Of a stretch of 64,000 bases of DNA, positions 1-10,545 are shown piece after piece. The notes beneath the pieces are model-generated. The model searched no databases. It saw only the letters and a list, made by a program, of their open reading frames with translations, and was not told the origin of the DNA. Positions within the stretch are counted from its first letter, which is position 1, and every line of letters begins with the position of its first letter. Made by a program: the position numbers and the translations under genes. Source of the DNA: Mesorhizobium onobrychidis (GTDB lineage Bacteria > Pseudomonadota > Alphaproteobacteria > Rhizobiales > Rhizobiaceae); assembly GCF_024707545.1 (NCBI RefSeq), contig NZ_CP062229.1, positions 2,771,501 to 2,835,500 of the forward strand. Reading direction: 5' to 3'.

Positions 1-237
1 GTTGGTTGCATCCTCGCCGGCGAAATCGATGATCTCCAGATCGATGCCGTTGGCTGTGTCGAACTTGTGCTGCTTCAGCGTGTCAAGCGCCCAGCTCACG
101 GTGCCGAACTTCAGCACGCCAATGCGAACCCTGGCCGTGGCGAAGGAGGGGGCCGTGGCGAAGGACGGCCTTGGGACAAGAGCCGTGGCTGTTCCAAAAG
201 CTGCCAGCCGGAGCGTTCCTCGACGCGAAATCATCAT
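1..237 (-). CDS. ABC transporter solute-binding protein, N-terminal fragment cut by window edge
   Basis: The first 79 codons of an exported protein; the rest lies left of the window. The start at 237 follows a strong GGGAGGAG ribosome site. The N-terminus has an RR motif (ISRRGTLRLAAFG), so Tat or Sec export is possible, then a mature part beginning VRIGVLKFGTVSWAL. That layout fits NitT/TauT-type periplasmic binding proteins. It lies just downstream of, and probably in one transcript with, the small protein gene at 277-486. The nearby PQQ-associated genes suggest it belongs to an alcohol dehydrogenase locus to the left, but this is inference. The signal region carries an 18-bp duplication that repeats PSFATA. 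The family call is moderate because only about a quarter of the protein is visible. Confidence 0.6.
   Translation of the reverse strand, partial: MMISRRGTLRLAAFGTATALVPRPSFATAPSFATARVRIGVLKFGTVSWALDTLKQHKFDTANGIDLEIIDFAGEDATN
133..168. repeat. 18-bp tandem duplication in the signal-peptide coding region
   Basis: Two adjacent 18-bp units (133-150 and 151-168) differ at one base and encode a doubled PSFATA in the signal peptide of the left-edge solute-binding protein. The frame is kept. Probably replication slippage. Confidence 0.85.
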
Positions 238-276
238 GATGTCTCCTCCCGGGGCCGCAATAAGCCAGAGCGCCGA

Positions 277-486
277 TCAGATCGCACGGTCTTTGTTCGG
301 GAAAGCGCATGTCCAGCGCTTAACCTTTAGGGTCGGGTGTTCCTGCGACCATTTCGCGATTTCGCTGGGCGCCAGCACCATACATTGGACGAGAGAGCCA
401 CGGCTCTCGAAATAGAGATGTTCGTCTCGGCAATCGCCCGGATTGGCAATCAGGCAAACCGTCAATATGAGGTCGACCATATCCAT
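277..486 (-). CDS. Small conserved four-cysteine protein, function unknown
   Basis: 69 residues, ATG at 486 behind an AGAGGTG ribosome site, upstream of and co-oriented with the solute-binding protein gene. Cysteines fall at 11, 19, 35 and 60, and there is a WxxxHP...KRW pattern (W46, H50, P51, R57, W58). There is no clear signal peptide. A second protein of the same design is encoded at 16566-16766, with W, HP and RW at the same positions but only the first two cysteines kept. The reading frame is real because the pattern recurs in an independent gene. A metal or redox role could be guessed from the cysteines, but no function is recognised. Confidence 0.65.
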   Translation of the reverse strand: MDMVDLILTVCLIANPGDCRDEHLYFESRGSLVQCMVLAPSEIAKWSQEHPTLKVKRWTCAFPNKDRAI

Positions 487-1078
487 TCAGCACCTCTTGC
501 GCGCTTGAAGACGCTCGCTTCGGCGAGATCCGGCCCGATCTGCGAGCCTGGACAAAATCGCCAACTGCCGGAGTCCCGAGGTGCCCATGGAAAACCCGAA
601 TGGTTTGAGGCTACGCGTTCGCCCGATGGCCGTCAACAAAGGCGAATGGATCGGGGGCGCCGGAACCTGAAACAAAAAACCCGCCTCGGCGGCGAGCACA
701 AATGCCGTCACAAAGCAACGAATCGCGAGCTCGAAACCAGGGCAATCGCTTCGGTTGAACCGCGCCTCATCGCCCTGCGTTCCAGCGTTGGTGGTTGGCG
801 AAAGCCGAAGCGGCATCCGATCTCCCCCCAAAGTGGGGAAATCAGCAGCCTCGCCGATGGCGCCTACTCAGGAATGATAAGGTGCGAGTGTGCCGTGCAG
901 CTCTCTGAACCTCTGCACGGTTGACATCGCTCATCTGCCGGGTAGCTTCCAGGATGCAGGCGCCGCAACTCCACTGGGGAGAAGCTTTCGCTCTGTCATA
1001 AAACGACGCATGCCGATGATCAAAACAACGGCGTGTGCAAATCGTCCAGGGCACCTTGACGATCAATGAGGAAATGCC
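487..1078. other. Gene-poor stretch of about 590 bp
   Basis: Open frames on both strands (for example 337-924 plus and 487-831 minus) are arginine- and serine-rich, have no recognisable domain and overlap each other, so none is called. The stretch should hold the promoter of the small protein gene (minus) and that of the cytochrome gene (plus). No convincing promoter or operator motif was identified. Confidence 0.5.
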
Positions 1079-1459
1079 ATGCGTGCAATCGCATTTTTCG
1101 CCGTCGTGTCCGTTGCGACGTTCATCACAAACCAATCGCAGGCACAGGATGCCGCCGCGGGTGAGAAGGTCTTCGCCAAATGCAAGGCCTGCCACGTCGT
1201 CGACGAGGACAAGAACAAGATCGGTCCGTCATTGAGCGGCATTATCGGCCGGACGGCCGGCACGCATCCGGGGTTCAAATATTCTAAACCCATGACCGAG
1301 GCGGGTGCATCCGGCGTCAAATGGGACGAAGCCACGCTGACGACCTATCTTCGCGATCCCAAGGCCATGATCAAAGGCACGAAGATGGCGTTTCCCGGTC
1401 TCAAGAAGGACGAGGATCTCGCCAACGTCATCGCCTATCTGAAGCAATACTCCAAATAA
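1079..1459 (+). CDS. Periplasmic class I cytochrome c (c2/c550-like)
   Basis: 126 residues with a Sec signal ending near QSQA (residue 22), one haem site CKACH (residues about 35-39) and a distal methionine in KGTKMAFPG near residue 103, ending in the usual helix DLANVIAYLKQY. This is the layout of small soluble electron carriers of the cytochrome c2/c550 type, about 104 residues when mature. ATG at 1079 has a GAGGAAA ribosome site. It sits alone between a gene-poor stretch and the cbb operon end. A likely job is passing electrons from a periplasmic dehydrogenase to a terminal oxidase. The partner could be a PQQ alcohol dehydrogenase encoded to the left, or arsenite oxidase, which has no cytochrome gene beside it here. 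Neither is shown. Confidence 0.88.
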   Translation: MRAIAFFAVVSVATFITNQSQAQDAAAGEKVFAKCKACHVVDEDKNKIGPSLSGIIGRTAGTHPGFKYSKPMTEAGASGVKWDEATLTTYLRDPKAMIKGTKMAFPGLKKDEDLANVIAYLKQYSK

Positions 1460-1505
1460 CCCGGTTCTTCCGCAGGAAGTAGCCCGGTTCTTCCGCAGGA
1501 AGTAA
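1460..1505. repeat. 23-bp tandem repeat, two copies, each with a small palindrome
   Basis: The unit CCCGGTTCTTCCGCAGGAAG is followed by TAG or TAA and repeats with a 23-bp period right after the cytochrome stop codon. Each copy contains CTTCC-GCA-GGAAG, a short hairpin, so the pair could act as a tandem terminator or RNA-stability element. Confidence 0.8.
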
Positions 1506-1513
1506 CCCGACTT

Positions 1514-1545
1514 CGCCGGCCGTTCGAAACTGCGTTCGGCCGGCG
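1514..1545. terminator. Bidirectional terminator-like hairpin between the cytochrome gene and cbbZ
   Basis: A perfect 9-bp inverted repeat CGCCGGCCG / CGGCCGGCG with a 14-nt loop lies between two convergent genes. There is no clear U-tract, so this is a structural call. Confidence 0.6.
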
Positions 1546-1568
1546 CCCGCCCCGGTAGTTGGCGCCGG

Positions 1569-2270
1569 TCAAGCGGCGTCTTGCAGCCTCCGCATGGCGG
1601 AAGGCAGGTCGAGCAGGCCGTCGCAAACGAGGTCGGCGCCAAGCTCTTCAACGGCAATTTGGCTGTAGCCGCCGCGTAGCAAAATGACGGGCATGCCGGC
1701 GGCGCGCGCGGCGGCCACGTCGGCGCCGCTGTCTCCGACCATCAGCGTGTCGCGAGGCTCGACCTGAAGCTGGTCGAGCGCCAGCAGCAGGGCGTCGGGG
1801 GCCGGTTTCAGGCATGTCACCGCGTCTCCGCCGACGATCGCGCCGAGATGTTCCGTCAGCCCAAAATGCAACAGGATTTCGCGAGCCGCCAACTGCGGCT
1901 TGTTGGTCACCACGCCCATGGCTATTCCGCTCAAATGGAAGTGCGTGAGAACCTCCCTGACGCCGGGCATCAGCCTTGTCAGGCCGGTCAGGTGTCTGCG
2001 GTAAATCGGCGTCATGACGCGGTTGGCCTCATCGAGCGCGCTGCCGAGGAGCGGCGTACCGGATGCTGCGAAGGCTCGCTCGACCAGTTTCCTGACGCCG
2101 CCGCCGATCATCGCCTTGACCTGCTCCAGGCGCAGCGGCGGCAGATCGCGGCTGGCCAGCAACTCGTTGACTGCGGCCGTTATATCAGGCGCCGAATCGA
2201 CCAGCGTGCCGTCGAGATCGAACAGGATCGCTTTCGACGATCGAAACGGCCTACTCATGCCGACGTTCAT
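1569..2270 (-). CDS. cbbZ: Phosphoglycolate phosphatase (HAD family)
   Basis: Hydrolyses 2-phosphoglycolate, the oxygenation by-product of Rubisco, to glycolate. The HAD nucleophile motif DLDGTLVDSAPD lies near residue 17, followed by a helical cap, a TNK motif (motif II), and K-P-x-P with GDSGAD (motifs III and IV). Open frame continues upstream, but the ATG at 2270 fits the family length (233 residues) and overlaps the stop of the preceding gene in an ATGA, which indicates coupled translation. It is the last gene of the cbb operon, which fits a Rubisco-salvage role rather than a general Gph. Confidence 0.92.
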   Translation of the reverse strand: MNVGMSRPFRSSKAILFDLDGTLVDSAPDITAAVNELLASRDLPPLRLEQVKAMIGGGVRKLVERAFAASGTPLLGSALDEANRVMTPIYRRHLTGLTRLMPGVREVLTHFHLSGIAMGVVTNKPQLAAREILLHFGLTEHLGAIVGGDAVTCLKPAPDALLLALDQLQVEPRDTLMVGDSGADVAAARAAGMPVILLRGGYSQIAVEELGADLVCDGLLDLPSAMRRLQDAA

Positions 2271-2824
2271 GCAGCATCCTTCCACTTGATCGAGCAGCCG
2301 ATCGAAGCGATCTGGTCCAGCGGTCCGTCGCCGGTTCTGGCAATTTGCTTCATCGCCTCGAACAGGTCGCGCCTCAGCCCGGGCGGTCCGGCGTCGCGTC
2401 GCGCCGCGTCCAGCCGGCCGCGATATTGCAGCGTCAGCTCGCTGTTGAGCCCGAAGAAATCCGGAGTGCAAACGGCTCCATAGGCACGCGCCACCGTCTG
2501 GTGCTCGTCGTGGAGGTAGGGGAAAGTGAAGCCGTTCGTCCTGGCGAAGAGCTTCATGTTGTCGAAGGAATCATCCGGATAGGCGTCGGCATCGTTGGAG
2601 TTGATCGCAACAAAGCCGATGCCTTCGGCCTTGAGGTCGTTGGCATCGCGGACGATGCGTGAAATCACCGCCTTCACATAAGGGCAGTGGTTGCAGATGA
2701 AGGCCACGACCAGCCCGTTCGGGCCGGCATGGCTGAAGATCGAATGCGATTTGCCGTCGACGCCAGGCAAAACGGCATCGATGGCTTGCCAGCCGAAATC
2801 GCAGACAGGTGGGATTGCCGCCAA
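2267..2824 (-). CDS. Thioredoxin-like (AhpC/TSA-type) protein in the cbb operon
   Basis: 185 residues with a thioredoxin fold: an active-site-like CNHCPYVK motif, then FVAINSNDADAYPDD and the downstream Pro-containing strand typical of peroxiredoxin-like reductases. There is no ATG at the family's usual start; a TTG at 2824 follows GGAGGAAATC and places the protein right behind cbbE. The gene lies between cbbE and cbbZ and overlaps cbbZ by 4 nt, so it is made with the Calvin enzymes. A role in redox control or protection of Calvin enzymes is plausible, but the substrate is unknown. No signal peptide is seen, so it is cytoplasmic. Confidence 0.82.
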   Translation of the reverse strand: MAAIPPVCDFGWQAIDAVLPGVDGKSHSIFSHAGPNGLVVAFICNHCPYVKAVISRIVRDANDLKAEGIGFVAINSNDADAYPDDSFDNMKLFARTNGFTFPYLHDEHQTVARAYGAVCTPDFFGLNSELTLQYRGRLDAARRDAGPPGLRRDLFEAMKQIARTGDGPLDQIASIGCSIKWKDAA

Positions 2825-2864
2825 GATTTCCTCCGATGAAATATTTGGCCTCCGATGAGACGGT

Positions 2865-3551
2865 TTACGCGGCTTTCCGGATCGCCCCGTCGGCTGCCTG
2901 TCTGATGGCGCCGACATTGGCGCGATAGGCAGCTTCGGTGCCGCCCTTGAAGATGGCCGAGCCGGCGACCAGCACATTGGCGCCGGCCGCGCTGACCAGC
3001 GGAGCGGTCTCGGGCGTGACGCCGCCGTCGATCTCGATGTCGATCGGGCGGTTGCCGATCAGTGCCTTGACCCGCCTGACCTTGTCGACCACAGCCGGAA
3101 TGAACGCCTGGCCGCCGAAACCCGGATTGACCGTCATCAGAAGCACCAGATCGAGCCGGTCGAGCACATACTCGATGACGCTTTCCGGCGTCGACGGATT
3201 CAGCGACACGCCGGCTTTCTTGCCGAGATTCCTGATCGCCTGCAGCGAACGATCGAGATGCGGCCCGGCCTCGGCATGCACCGTGATGATGTCGCAGCCG
3301 GCATCGGCGAAGGCGGCGAGATAGGCGTCGGCCGGCGCGATCATCAGATGGCAGTCGAAGATCTTGTCCGTTCGGTCACGGATCGCCTTTATCACCGGCG
3401 GGCCGAAGGTGATGTTGGGCACGAAATGGCCGTCCATCACGTCGAGATGAATCCAGTCGGCGCCTGCCCGGACGACCGCTTCGACCTCGTCGCCGAGCCG
3501 TGAGAAGTCCGCAGAAAGCACCGAGGGCGCAATGATTGTCTTAGTACCCAT
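2865..3551 (-). CDS. cbbE: Ribulose-phosphate 3-epimerase
   Basis: Interconverts ribulose 5-phosphate and xylulose 5-phosphate in the Calvin and pentose phosphate cycles. The TIM-barrel hallmarks are all present: [13 protein letters not shown] at the start, [34 protein letters not shown] and the C-terminal [12 protein letters not shown], with metal-binding His and Asp residues conserved. The ATG at 3551 (228 residues) has a GGGAG site; a longer frame to 3599 has no family match. It sits between cbbX and the thioredoxin-like gene. A separate housekeeping rpe may exist elsewhere. Confidence 0.95.
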   Translation of the reverse strand: MGTKTIIAPSVLSADFSRLGDEVEAVVRAGADWIHLDVMDGHFVPNITFGPPVIKAIRDRTDKIFDCHLMIAPADAYLAAFADAGCDIITVHAEAGPHLDRSLQAIRNLGKKAGVSLNPSTPESVIEYVLDRLDLVLLMTVNPGFGGQAFIPAVVDKVRRVKALIGNRPIDIEIDGGVTPETAPLVSAAGANVLVAGSAIFKGGTEAAYRANVGAIRQAADGAIRKAA

Positions 3552-3613
3552 GGTCGTCGGCTCCCGTTCTGTCTTCCGTTTCCGGTCGCTGCACACCAAC
3601 CGGCGTGATCTTG

Positions 3614-4552
3614 TCAGCGCGCCTTCGTCTCCGGTTCGCCTTCGAGCTTACCTTCCGCGAACACGCGGCTGCCGCGAATATCGGATTCTTCAATGGTGAT
3701 AAGGTCGGTTTTCGTCAACGCCCGGTCGCGTGACGCGAAAAGCCGGTTGGCCTGGCGAAGCCGCGCCCGGTCGAGCCCATTGCGGACCGAGCGAGCGTTG
3801 GAGAAATGCGGCAGCCGCATGCGGATCGGGAGATACTCTTCGAGCGCCTTGGCCGCCGCCTCGCTGAGACGGTAGTTCTGTTCCGCCAGCATGATCTCGG
3901 CGATCGATTTGAGCTCGCTGACGCCGTAGTCGGGAAAATCGAGGTGGTGGGCGATGCGCGAGCGCATGCCGGGATTGCTGTCGAAGAAGCGGTCCATCTT
4001 GTTCTTGTAGCCGGCAAGAATCACAACCAGATCGTCACGGTTGTTTTCCATGCATTGCAGCAGGATTTCGATCGATTCCTGGCCGTAGTCGCGTTCGTTC
4101 TCGGGCTTGTAGAGATAGTAGGCCTCGTCGATGAAAAGTACCCCGCCCATGGCGCGCTTGATCACTTCGCGGGTTTTGGGCGCGGTGTGGCCGACATACT
4201 GGCCGACGAGATCGTCTCGCGTCACCGCGACCATGTGGCCTTCGCGGACATAGCCGAGACGATGCAGGATTTCGGCCATCCTCAGCGCCACGGTGGTCTT
4301 TCCGGTGCCGGGATTTCCCGTAAAGTTCATGTGCAGCGTCGGCGCGCCCGAGGTTAGCCCGAACTTGCGGCGAAGCCGGTCGACCAGGAGCAGAGCCGCG
4401 ATCTCGCGGATGCGGGTCTTGATGGGCTTCAGGCCAACGAGTTCGCGGTCGAGCTTGTCCATCACCTCGTCGATGTTGGACGCCTCGAACTCGGCCTGCA
4501 GATCAACCGATTCGTCCTGCGCGGCAGTGCCCTTTGCTATCGCGTCCAGCAT
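3614..4552 (-). CDS. cbbX: Red-type Rubisco activase CbbX
   Basis: An AAA+ ATPase that forms hexamers and pulls on the Rubisco large-subunit tail to release inhibitory sugar phosphates. 312 residues: Walker [10 protein letters not shown] at 79-87, the pore-loop segment [10 protein letters not shown] near 114-123, Walker [11 protein letters not shown] at 138-147, sensor-1 in [11 protein letters not shown], and an arginine-finger region [12 protein letters not shown]. It follows cbbS after 8 nt, the standard place in form IC operons, so its substrate is the Rubisco encoded by cbbLS here. Confidence 0.96.
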   Translation of the reverse strand: MLDAIAKGTAAQDESVDLQAEFEASNIDEVMDKLDRELVGLKPIKTRIREIAALLLVDRLRRKFGLTSGAPTLHMNFTGNPGTGKTTVALRMAEILHRLGYVREGHMVAVTRDDLVGQYVGHTAPKTREVIKRAMGGVLFIDEAYYLYKPENERDYGQESIEILLQCMENNRDDLVVILAGYKNKMDRFFDSNPGMRSRIAHHLDFPDYGVSELKSIAEIMLAEQNYRLSEAAAKALEEYLPIRMRLPHFSNARSVRNGLDRARLRQANRLFASRDRALTKTDLITIEESDIRGSRVFAEGKLEGEPETKAR

Positions 4553-4560
4553 GGTTTCGG

Positions 4561-4995
4561 CTAGCTCCGCTCGCCTTCGGGCCTGTCGGTCGCATAAGGC
4601 ACAATCGAATAGCCCTGGCTGCGGCCGTCGCGCTCCTGGCGCAGCAGCCGGAACCCGGGTTCGTTGGGCGGCCGGTTGACCATGAACGACATGCGCGGCG
4701 CTTCCCAGCCCTTGGTCGAATCGAAGGCGGTGACCCGGACATACATGTTGGGCATGGCTTTCCGGCAGCTATTGATTTCAAGCAGGATGCCCGCCGGGTC
4801 CTTCAGGTCGAACATCGGGTTGCCGTACATTTCCCAATAGGTGTTTCGCGGATGCGGATCGTCCGTGTACTCGACGCTGACCGCCCAGTGGTTTTTCAGC
4901 GCGTACTTGATCTGCGCCGAAATCTGCTCATCGGTCAGGTCGGGCAGGAACGAAAACTGTCCCTGCGTGACCTTGTTTCCCGGATTGGTCATCAT
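4561..4995 (-). CDS. cbbS: Rubisco small subunit, form IC
   Basis: 144 residues. Features include [15 protein letters not shown] at the start, the core [17 protein letters not shown], and the long C-terminal extension ([14 protein letters not shown] onward) that forms the beta-hairpin of red-type small subunits. A tandem ATGATG start follows an AGGAACC site; 4995 is used. It lies 18 nt behind cbbL and 8 nt before cbbX. It builds the L8S8 holoenzyme with CbbL. Confidence 0.95.
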   Translation of the reverse strand: MMTNPGNKVTQGQFSFLPDLTDEQISAQIKYALKNHWAVSVEYTDDPHPRNTYWEMYGNPMFDLKDPAGILLEINSCRKAMPNMYVRVTAFDSTKGWEAPRMSFMVNRPPNEPGFRLLRQERDGRSQGYSIVPYATDRPEGERS

Positions 4996-5013
4996 GGCGA
5001 CGGTTCCTTTCGT

Positions 5014-6528
<1,515 letters not shown>

Positions 6529-7608
6529 TCAGGCGGCTTTCGCGGTTGCGATCTGCGGGTCGAGTTTTCCCGCGGCGTAACGTTTCGCCATCTCGTCCAT
6601 GGCGATGACCCTGATCTTCGAGGCGTTGCCCGCCGTGCCGAAGCGTTCAAAGCGATCGCGGCAAAGATCGCGCAGGGCGTCCATGGCGGGTTTCAGGAAT
6701 TTGCGCGGATCGAATTCGCGCGGGTCCTCCGTCGCGACGCGGCGGAACTGCCCGGCCATGGCCATGCGGCAATCAGTGTCGATGTTGACCTTGCGCACGC
6801 CGTAGCGGATGCCGCGCTCGATCTCCTCGACCGGAACGCCAAAAGTCTGGGGCATCTCGCCGCCATACTTGTTGATGATGTCCTGCAGTTCCTGCGGCAC
6901 CGAGGAAGAGCCATGCATGACCAGATGCGTGTTGGGCAGCTTTTCGTGGATCGCCTCGATCACCTGCATGGCCAGGATGCCGCCGTCCGGCTTGCGGCTG
7001 AATTTGTAGGCGCCGTGCGAGGTGCCGCAGGCGATCGCCAGCGCGTCGACCTGGGTGGCGGTGACGAAGTCGACCGCCTGATCGGGATCGGTCAAAAGCT
7101 GGTCGTGGGAAAGCGCGCCTTCGGCGCCGTGGCCGTCCTCGGCCTCGCCCTGGCCGGTCTCCAGCGAGCCGAGCACGCCGAGCTCGCCTTCGACGGAGGC
7201 GCCGACCCAATGCGCCATGCGTGCGACACGCTCGGTGATGGCGACGTTGTAATCGTAGCTCGCCAGCGTCTTGGCGTCCGCCATCAGCGAGCCGTCCATC
7301 ATCACCGAGGTGAAGCCGTGGCGGATCGCCGAAAGGCAGGTGGCTTCGTTGTTGCCGTGATCCTGATGGATGCAGAGCGGAATGGCCGGATGCATTTCGG
7401 TCAACGCCTCCATCATCTTGGCCAGCATGATGTCGTTGGCATAGGAGCGGGCGCCGCGCGAGGCCTGGATGATGACCGGCGCGTCGCAGGCCTTGGCCGC
7501 CTCCATGATGGCGAGGCCCTGTTCCATGTTGTTGATGTTGAATGCCGGCACGCCGTAACCATGCTCGGCGGCATGGTCGAGAAGCTGGCGAAGGGTGATG
7601 CGGGCCAT
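6529..7608 (-). CDS. cbbA: Class II fructose-bisphosphate aldolase, Calvin cycle type
   Basis: Condenses dihydroxyacetone phosphate with glyceraldehyde 3-phosphate or erythrose 4-phosphate. 359 residues; the zinc-binding HQDHG is at 81-85, GTSHGAYK at 195-202 carries another metal ligand, and HLVMHGSSS follows near 227. The ATG at 7608 is preceded by a GGAGGA site. It sits between cbbT and cbbL. The sequence is of the long class II type found in autotrophic proteobacteria, not the class I or short class II enzymes. Confidence 0.95.
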   Translation of the reverse strand: MARITLRQLLDHAAEHGYGVPAFNINNMEQGLAIMEAAKACDAPVIIQASRGARSYANDIMLAKMMEALTEMHPAIPLCIHQDHGNNEATCLSAIRHGFTSVMMDGSLMADAKTLASYDYNVAITERVARMAHWVGASVEGELGVLGSLETGQGEAEDGHGAEGALSHDQLLTDPDQAVDFVTATQVDALAIACGTSHGAYKFSRKPDGGILAMQVIEAIHEKLPNTHLVMHGSSSVPQELQDIINKYGGEMPQTFGVPVEEIERGIRYGVRKVNIDTDCRMAMAGQFRRVATEDPREFDPRKFLKPAMDALRDLCRDRFERFGTAGNASKIRVIAMDEMAKRYAAGKLDPQIATAKAA

Positions 7609-7620
7609 TGTCGGGTCCTC

Positions 7621-9657
7621 CTAGATGATGAGCTTCAGCGCCGCTGCGGCGACGGCTTCGGGCGTGATGTCGAAATGCCGGTAGAGATCCGGGGCAGGGG
7701 CGCTGGCGCCGAAACCGGCCATGCCGACGAAAGCGCCGGTGTCGCCGATCCAGCGATCCCAGCCGAGCCGTGCTGCGGCTTCGACCGCAATGCGCGGCGC
7801 CGAGCCGAGAACGGCCTTGCGAGTGCCGGCATCCTGTTCCTCGAAAAGCTCCCAGCACGGCATTGAGACGACCGCGGCGGCGATGCCGTGCCCGGTCTCC
7901 AGCCGTTCGGCGGCGGCAACGGCGATCTCGACCTCCGAGCCGGTGGCGATCAGCGTCACGGCGCGGTGCTCGGCCGGCTCGCGCAGGACGTAGGCGCCTT
8001 GGCTCGACCGGTTCTCGTTGCTGTGTGGCTCGTCGCTGTGCGCCTCCTCGCTGTGTGCTTGGCGCAGCATCGGCAGGTTCTGGCGCGAGAGCACCAGCAC
8101 GCTCGGCCGGGTCTTGCTCTTCAGCGCCAATTCCCAGCACTCCGCCGTTTCGATGATGTCGGCCGGACGGAAGACGTTGAGGTTCGGCGTGGCCCGCAGC
8201 ATCGCCAGGTGCTCGATCGGCTGGTGGGTCGGGCCGTCCTCGCCGAGACCGATGGAATCGTGCGTCATCACATAAATCACGCGCTGGCCCATGAGCGCCG
8301 AGAGCCGCATCGCGCCGCGCGCATAGTCGGCGAAGCACAGGAACGTGCCGCCATAGGGCACGAAGCCGCCATGCAGTGCGATGCCGTTCATGGCCGCGGC
8401 CATGCCGTGCTCGCGGATCCCGTAGTGAATGTAACGGCCGGCATAGTCATCCGGCGCTATGCGGTCCATGCCCTTGGTGATCGTCAGGTTCGAGTGCGTC
8501 AGATCGGCAGAGCCGCCGACGGTAAGCTCGGTTGCGGCGTTGATCGCAGCGAGCGCCATTTCGGAGGCTTTTCGCGTTGCAACCTTGGTCGCCTTCTCGA
8601 CATGCTCCTTGCGGAAAGCGCCGAGCGCTTCGAAGACTGCGTCGGGCAGGTTGCCGGCGACCGCGCTCTCGAAGGCCTCGCGCCGCGGCGAGGCGGCAAG
8701 CTGCTGCTCCCAGGCGTGCCGTGCTGCTTGCCCGCGCTGTGCAATTTCGCGCCAGGCGAAAAGGATGTCGTCCGGCACCTCGAACGGCGCGTAGGCCCAG
8801 CCGATGTTTTCGCGCGTCGCGGCGATCTCCGCGTCGCCCAGCGGTGCGCCATGCGTCTTTTCCGAACCGCCCAGATTGGGCGCGCCCTTGCCGATCACCG
8901 TGCGGCAGGCAATCAGCGACGGCCGGTCAGACTGCTGCGCCGCTTCGATTGCCGCTGCAACGGCTTCCGTGTCGTGGCCGTCCACCGATTGGACATGCCA
9001 TCCGGCGGCTTTGAACCGTGCCGGCTGGTCCATCGATGTCGACAGCGAAGTCGGTCCGTCGATCGAGATCGCATTGTCGTCCCAGAAGACGATCAGCCGG
9101 GCCAGCTTCAGATGGCCAGCAAGGTCGATCGCCTCGTGGCTGATGCCTTCCTGCAGGCAGCCGTCGCCGGCGATCACGTAGGTGAAATGGTCGACGAGAT
9201 CGGCGCCGTGGCGGGCGGCAAGCATGCGCTCCGCCAGCGCCATGCCGACGCCGGTCGAAATGCCTTGTCCAAGCGGACCGGTCGTCGTCTCGATGCCAAG
9301 CGCATGGCCATATTCCGGATGTCCGGCAGTGCGGCTGCCTAGCTGGCGAAACCGCTGCAATTCCTCGATCGGCATGTCTTCAAAGCCGAGCAGGTAATGC
9401 AGCGCATATTGCAGCATCGAGCCGTGCCCGGCCGAAAGCACGAAGCGGTCGCGATCGGGCCAGTTGGGCGCCGACGGATCGATATTGATGAAGCGGCTGA
9501 ACAGCACTGTCGCGACATCGGCCATGCCCATCGGCATGCCGGGATGACCGGAATTGGCTTTTTGGACGCTGTCCATCGCCAGTGCGCGAATGGCGTTCGC
9601 CATATCGCGTTCCGAGACGGCGGCGACGGGCTTCAATGCTGCTGCTTGGCTGTTCAT
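7621..9657 (-). CDS. cbbT: Transketolase
   Basis: A thiamine-diphosphate enzyme moving two-carbon ketol units in the Calvin cycle. 678 residues: N-terminal thiamine domain with [12 protein letters not shown], the [13 protein letters not shown] cofactor motif and a pyrimidine-binding domain with [17 protein letters not shown], then the C-terminal domain. The start at 9657 has GAGGAGGA upstream; an in-frame start at 9678 has no support. Near the third-domain boundary an acidic, histidine-rich insert ([14 protein letters not shown]) comes from a 15-bp triplication at 8014-8058. The gene overlies the end of no other gene and is 10 nt from cbbP. Confidence 0.95.
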   Translation of the reverse strand: MNSQAAALKPVAAVSERDMANAIRALAMDSVQKANSGHPGMPMGMADVATVLFSRFINIDPSAPNWPDRDRFVLSAGHGSMLQYALHYLLGFEDMPIEELQRFRQLGSRTAGHPEYGHALGIETTTGPLGQGISTGVGMALAERMLAARHGADLVDHFTYVIAGDGCLQEGISHEAIDLAGHLKLARLIVFWDDNAISIDGPTSLSTSMDQPARFKAAGWHVQSVDGHDTEAVAAAIEAAQQSDRPSLIACRTVIGKGAPNLGGSEKTHGAPLGDAEIAATRENIGWAYAPFEVPDDILFAWREIAQRGQAARHAWEQQLAASPRREAFESAVAGNLPDAVFEALGAFRKEHVEKATKVATRKASEMALAAINAATELTVGGSADLTHSNLTITKGMDRIAPDDYAGRYIHYGIREHGMAAAMNGIALHGGFVPYGGTFLCFADYARGAMRLSALMGQRVIYVMTHDSIGLGEDGPTHQPIEHLAMLRATPNLNVFRPADIIETAECWELALKSKTRPSVLVLSRQNLPMLRQAHSEEAHSDEPHSNENRSSQGAYVLREPAEHRAVTLIATGSEVEIAVAAAERLETGHGIAAAVVSMPCWELFEEQDAGTRKAVLGSAPRIAVEAAARLGWDRWIGDTGAFVGMAGFGASAPAPDLYRHFDITPEAVAAAALKLII
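8014..8058. repeat. Three in-frame 15-bp units inside cbbT
   Basis: Units at 8014-8028, 8029-8043 and 8044-8058 share the pattern CTCnTnGCTGTGnGn and encode PHSNE, AHSDE and AHSEE. The insert lies in a surface-type linker ahead of the C-terminal domain and keeps the frame. Confidence 0.85.
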
Positions 9658-9667
9658 GGCGTCCTCC

Positions 9668-10540
9668 TCACGACACACGGTTCTTGCGTTCGATCAATTG
9701 CAGGATGAGCGGCGTCAGGATCAGCTGCATGGCAAGATCGAGCTTGTTGCCTGGCACCACTATGGAATTCGGCCGCGACATGAACGAGTCGTGGATCATC
9801 GAAAGCAGGTAGGGGAAATCGATGCCGCGGGGATTGGCGAAGCGAATGACCAGCATCGATTCGTCGGGCGTAGGGATCCAGCGCGCGATGAACGGGTTGG
9901 ACGTGTCGACGATCGGCACGCGCTGGAAGTTGATGGCGGTCTGCGAGAATTGCGGGACGATGTAGCGGACATAGTCCGGCATACGGCGCAGGATGACGTC
10001 CATCACCGCCTCGGTGGAATAGCCGCGCGTTGCGCGGTCGCGATGGATCTTCTGAATCCATTCGAGATTTATGACCGGCACCACGCCGATCTTGAGGTCC
10101 GCATGCCTGGCCAGGTTGATCTTGTCGGTGACGACGCAGCCATGCAGGCCCTCGTAGAAGAGCAGGTCGCTCGGCGGGAATTCGCGCCATTCGGTAAATT
10201 GTCCCGGCGGCGTGCCGTACTGCTTCTCCTCGTCCTCGTCATGGATGTAGGTGCGGGTCTTTCCGGTTCCCCGGCGGCCATATTCCTCAAACACCTCTTC
10301 GAGGATTGCGAGTTCGTTGGCTTCGGCATTGAAGTGGGTGAAGTTCGGATTGCCCACCTTCTCCTCCTCGGCCACCTTTGTCTTCATCGTGGCGCGGTCG
10401 TAGCGGTGAAAGGCATCTCCTTCGATGAAGGCGGCCTCGATGTTCTCGCGCCGGAAGATCAGCTCGAAGATGCGCTTGACCGAGGTGGTGCCGGCGCCCG
10501 ACGACCCGGTGATGGTGATGATGGGGTGCTTCGCCGACAT
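9668..10540 (-). CDS. cbbP: Phosphoribulokinase
   Basis: Phosphorylates ribulose 5-phosphate to the Rubisco substrate with ATP. 290 residues, the size of proteobacterial enzymes. The P-loop GSSGAGTTS is at 12-20; [10 protein letters not shown] and the acidic FYEGLHG segment form the substrate and metal site; [17 protein letters not shown] and [13 protein letters not shown] are typical of the bacterial class. This class is usually activated by NADH. ATG at 10540 lies 5 nt after cbbF, and the gene precedes cbbT. Confidence 0.96.
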   Translation of the reverse strand: MSAKHPIITITGSSGAGTTSVKRIFELIFRRENIEAAFIEGDAFHRYDRATMKTKVAEEEKVGNPNFTHFNAEANELAILEEVFEEYGRRGTGKTRTYIHDEDEEKQYGTPPGQFTEWREFPPSDLLFYEGLHGCVVTDKINLARHADLKIGVVPVINLEWIQKIHRDRATRGYSTEAVMDVILRRMPDYVRYIVPQFSQTAINFQRVPIVDTSNPFIARWIPTPDESMLVIRFANPRGIDFPYLLSMIHDSFMSRPNSIVVPGNKLDLAMQLILTPLILQLIERKNRVS

Positions 10541-10545
10541 GGTGC

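Noticed and set aside
487..831. 114-codon open frame on the minus strand
   Set aside because: No recognisable motif, and the region reads as intergenic between two supported promoters.
337..924. 195-codon open frame on the plus strand
   Set aside because: Composition is arginine/serine-rich, no domain is visible, and it overlaps the supported small protein gene on the other strand.
1460..1505. Tandem repeat as a CRISPR or integration site
   Set aside because: Only two units with no spacer, so a slippage product or hairpin pair is simpler.
6773..8338. Long 521-codon minus-strand frame
   Set aside because: It is a GC-driven shadow of cbbA and cbbT in another frame, with repeated Arg/Gly/Ala content.
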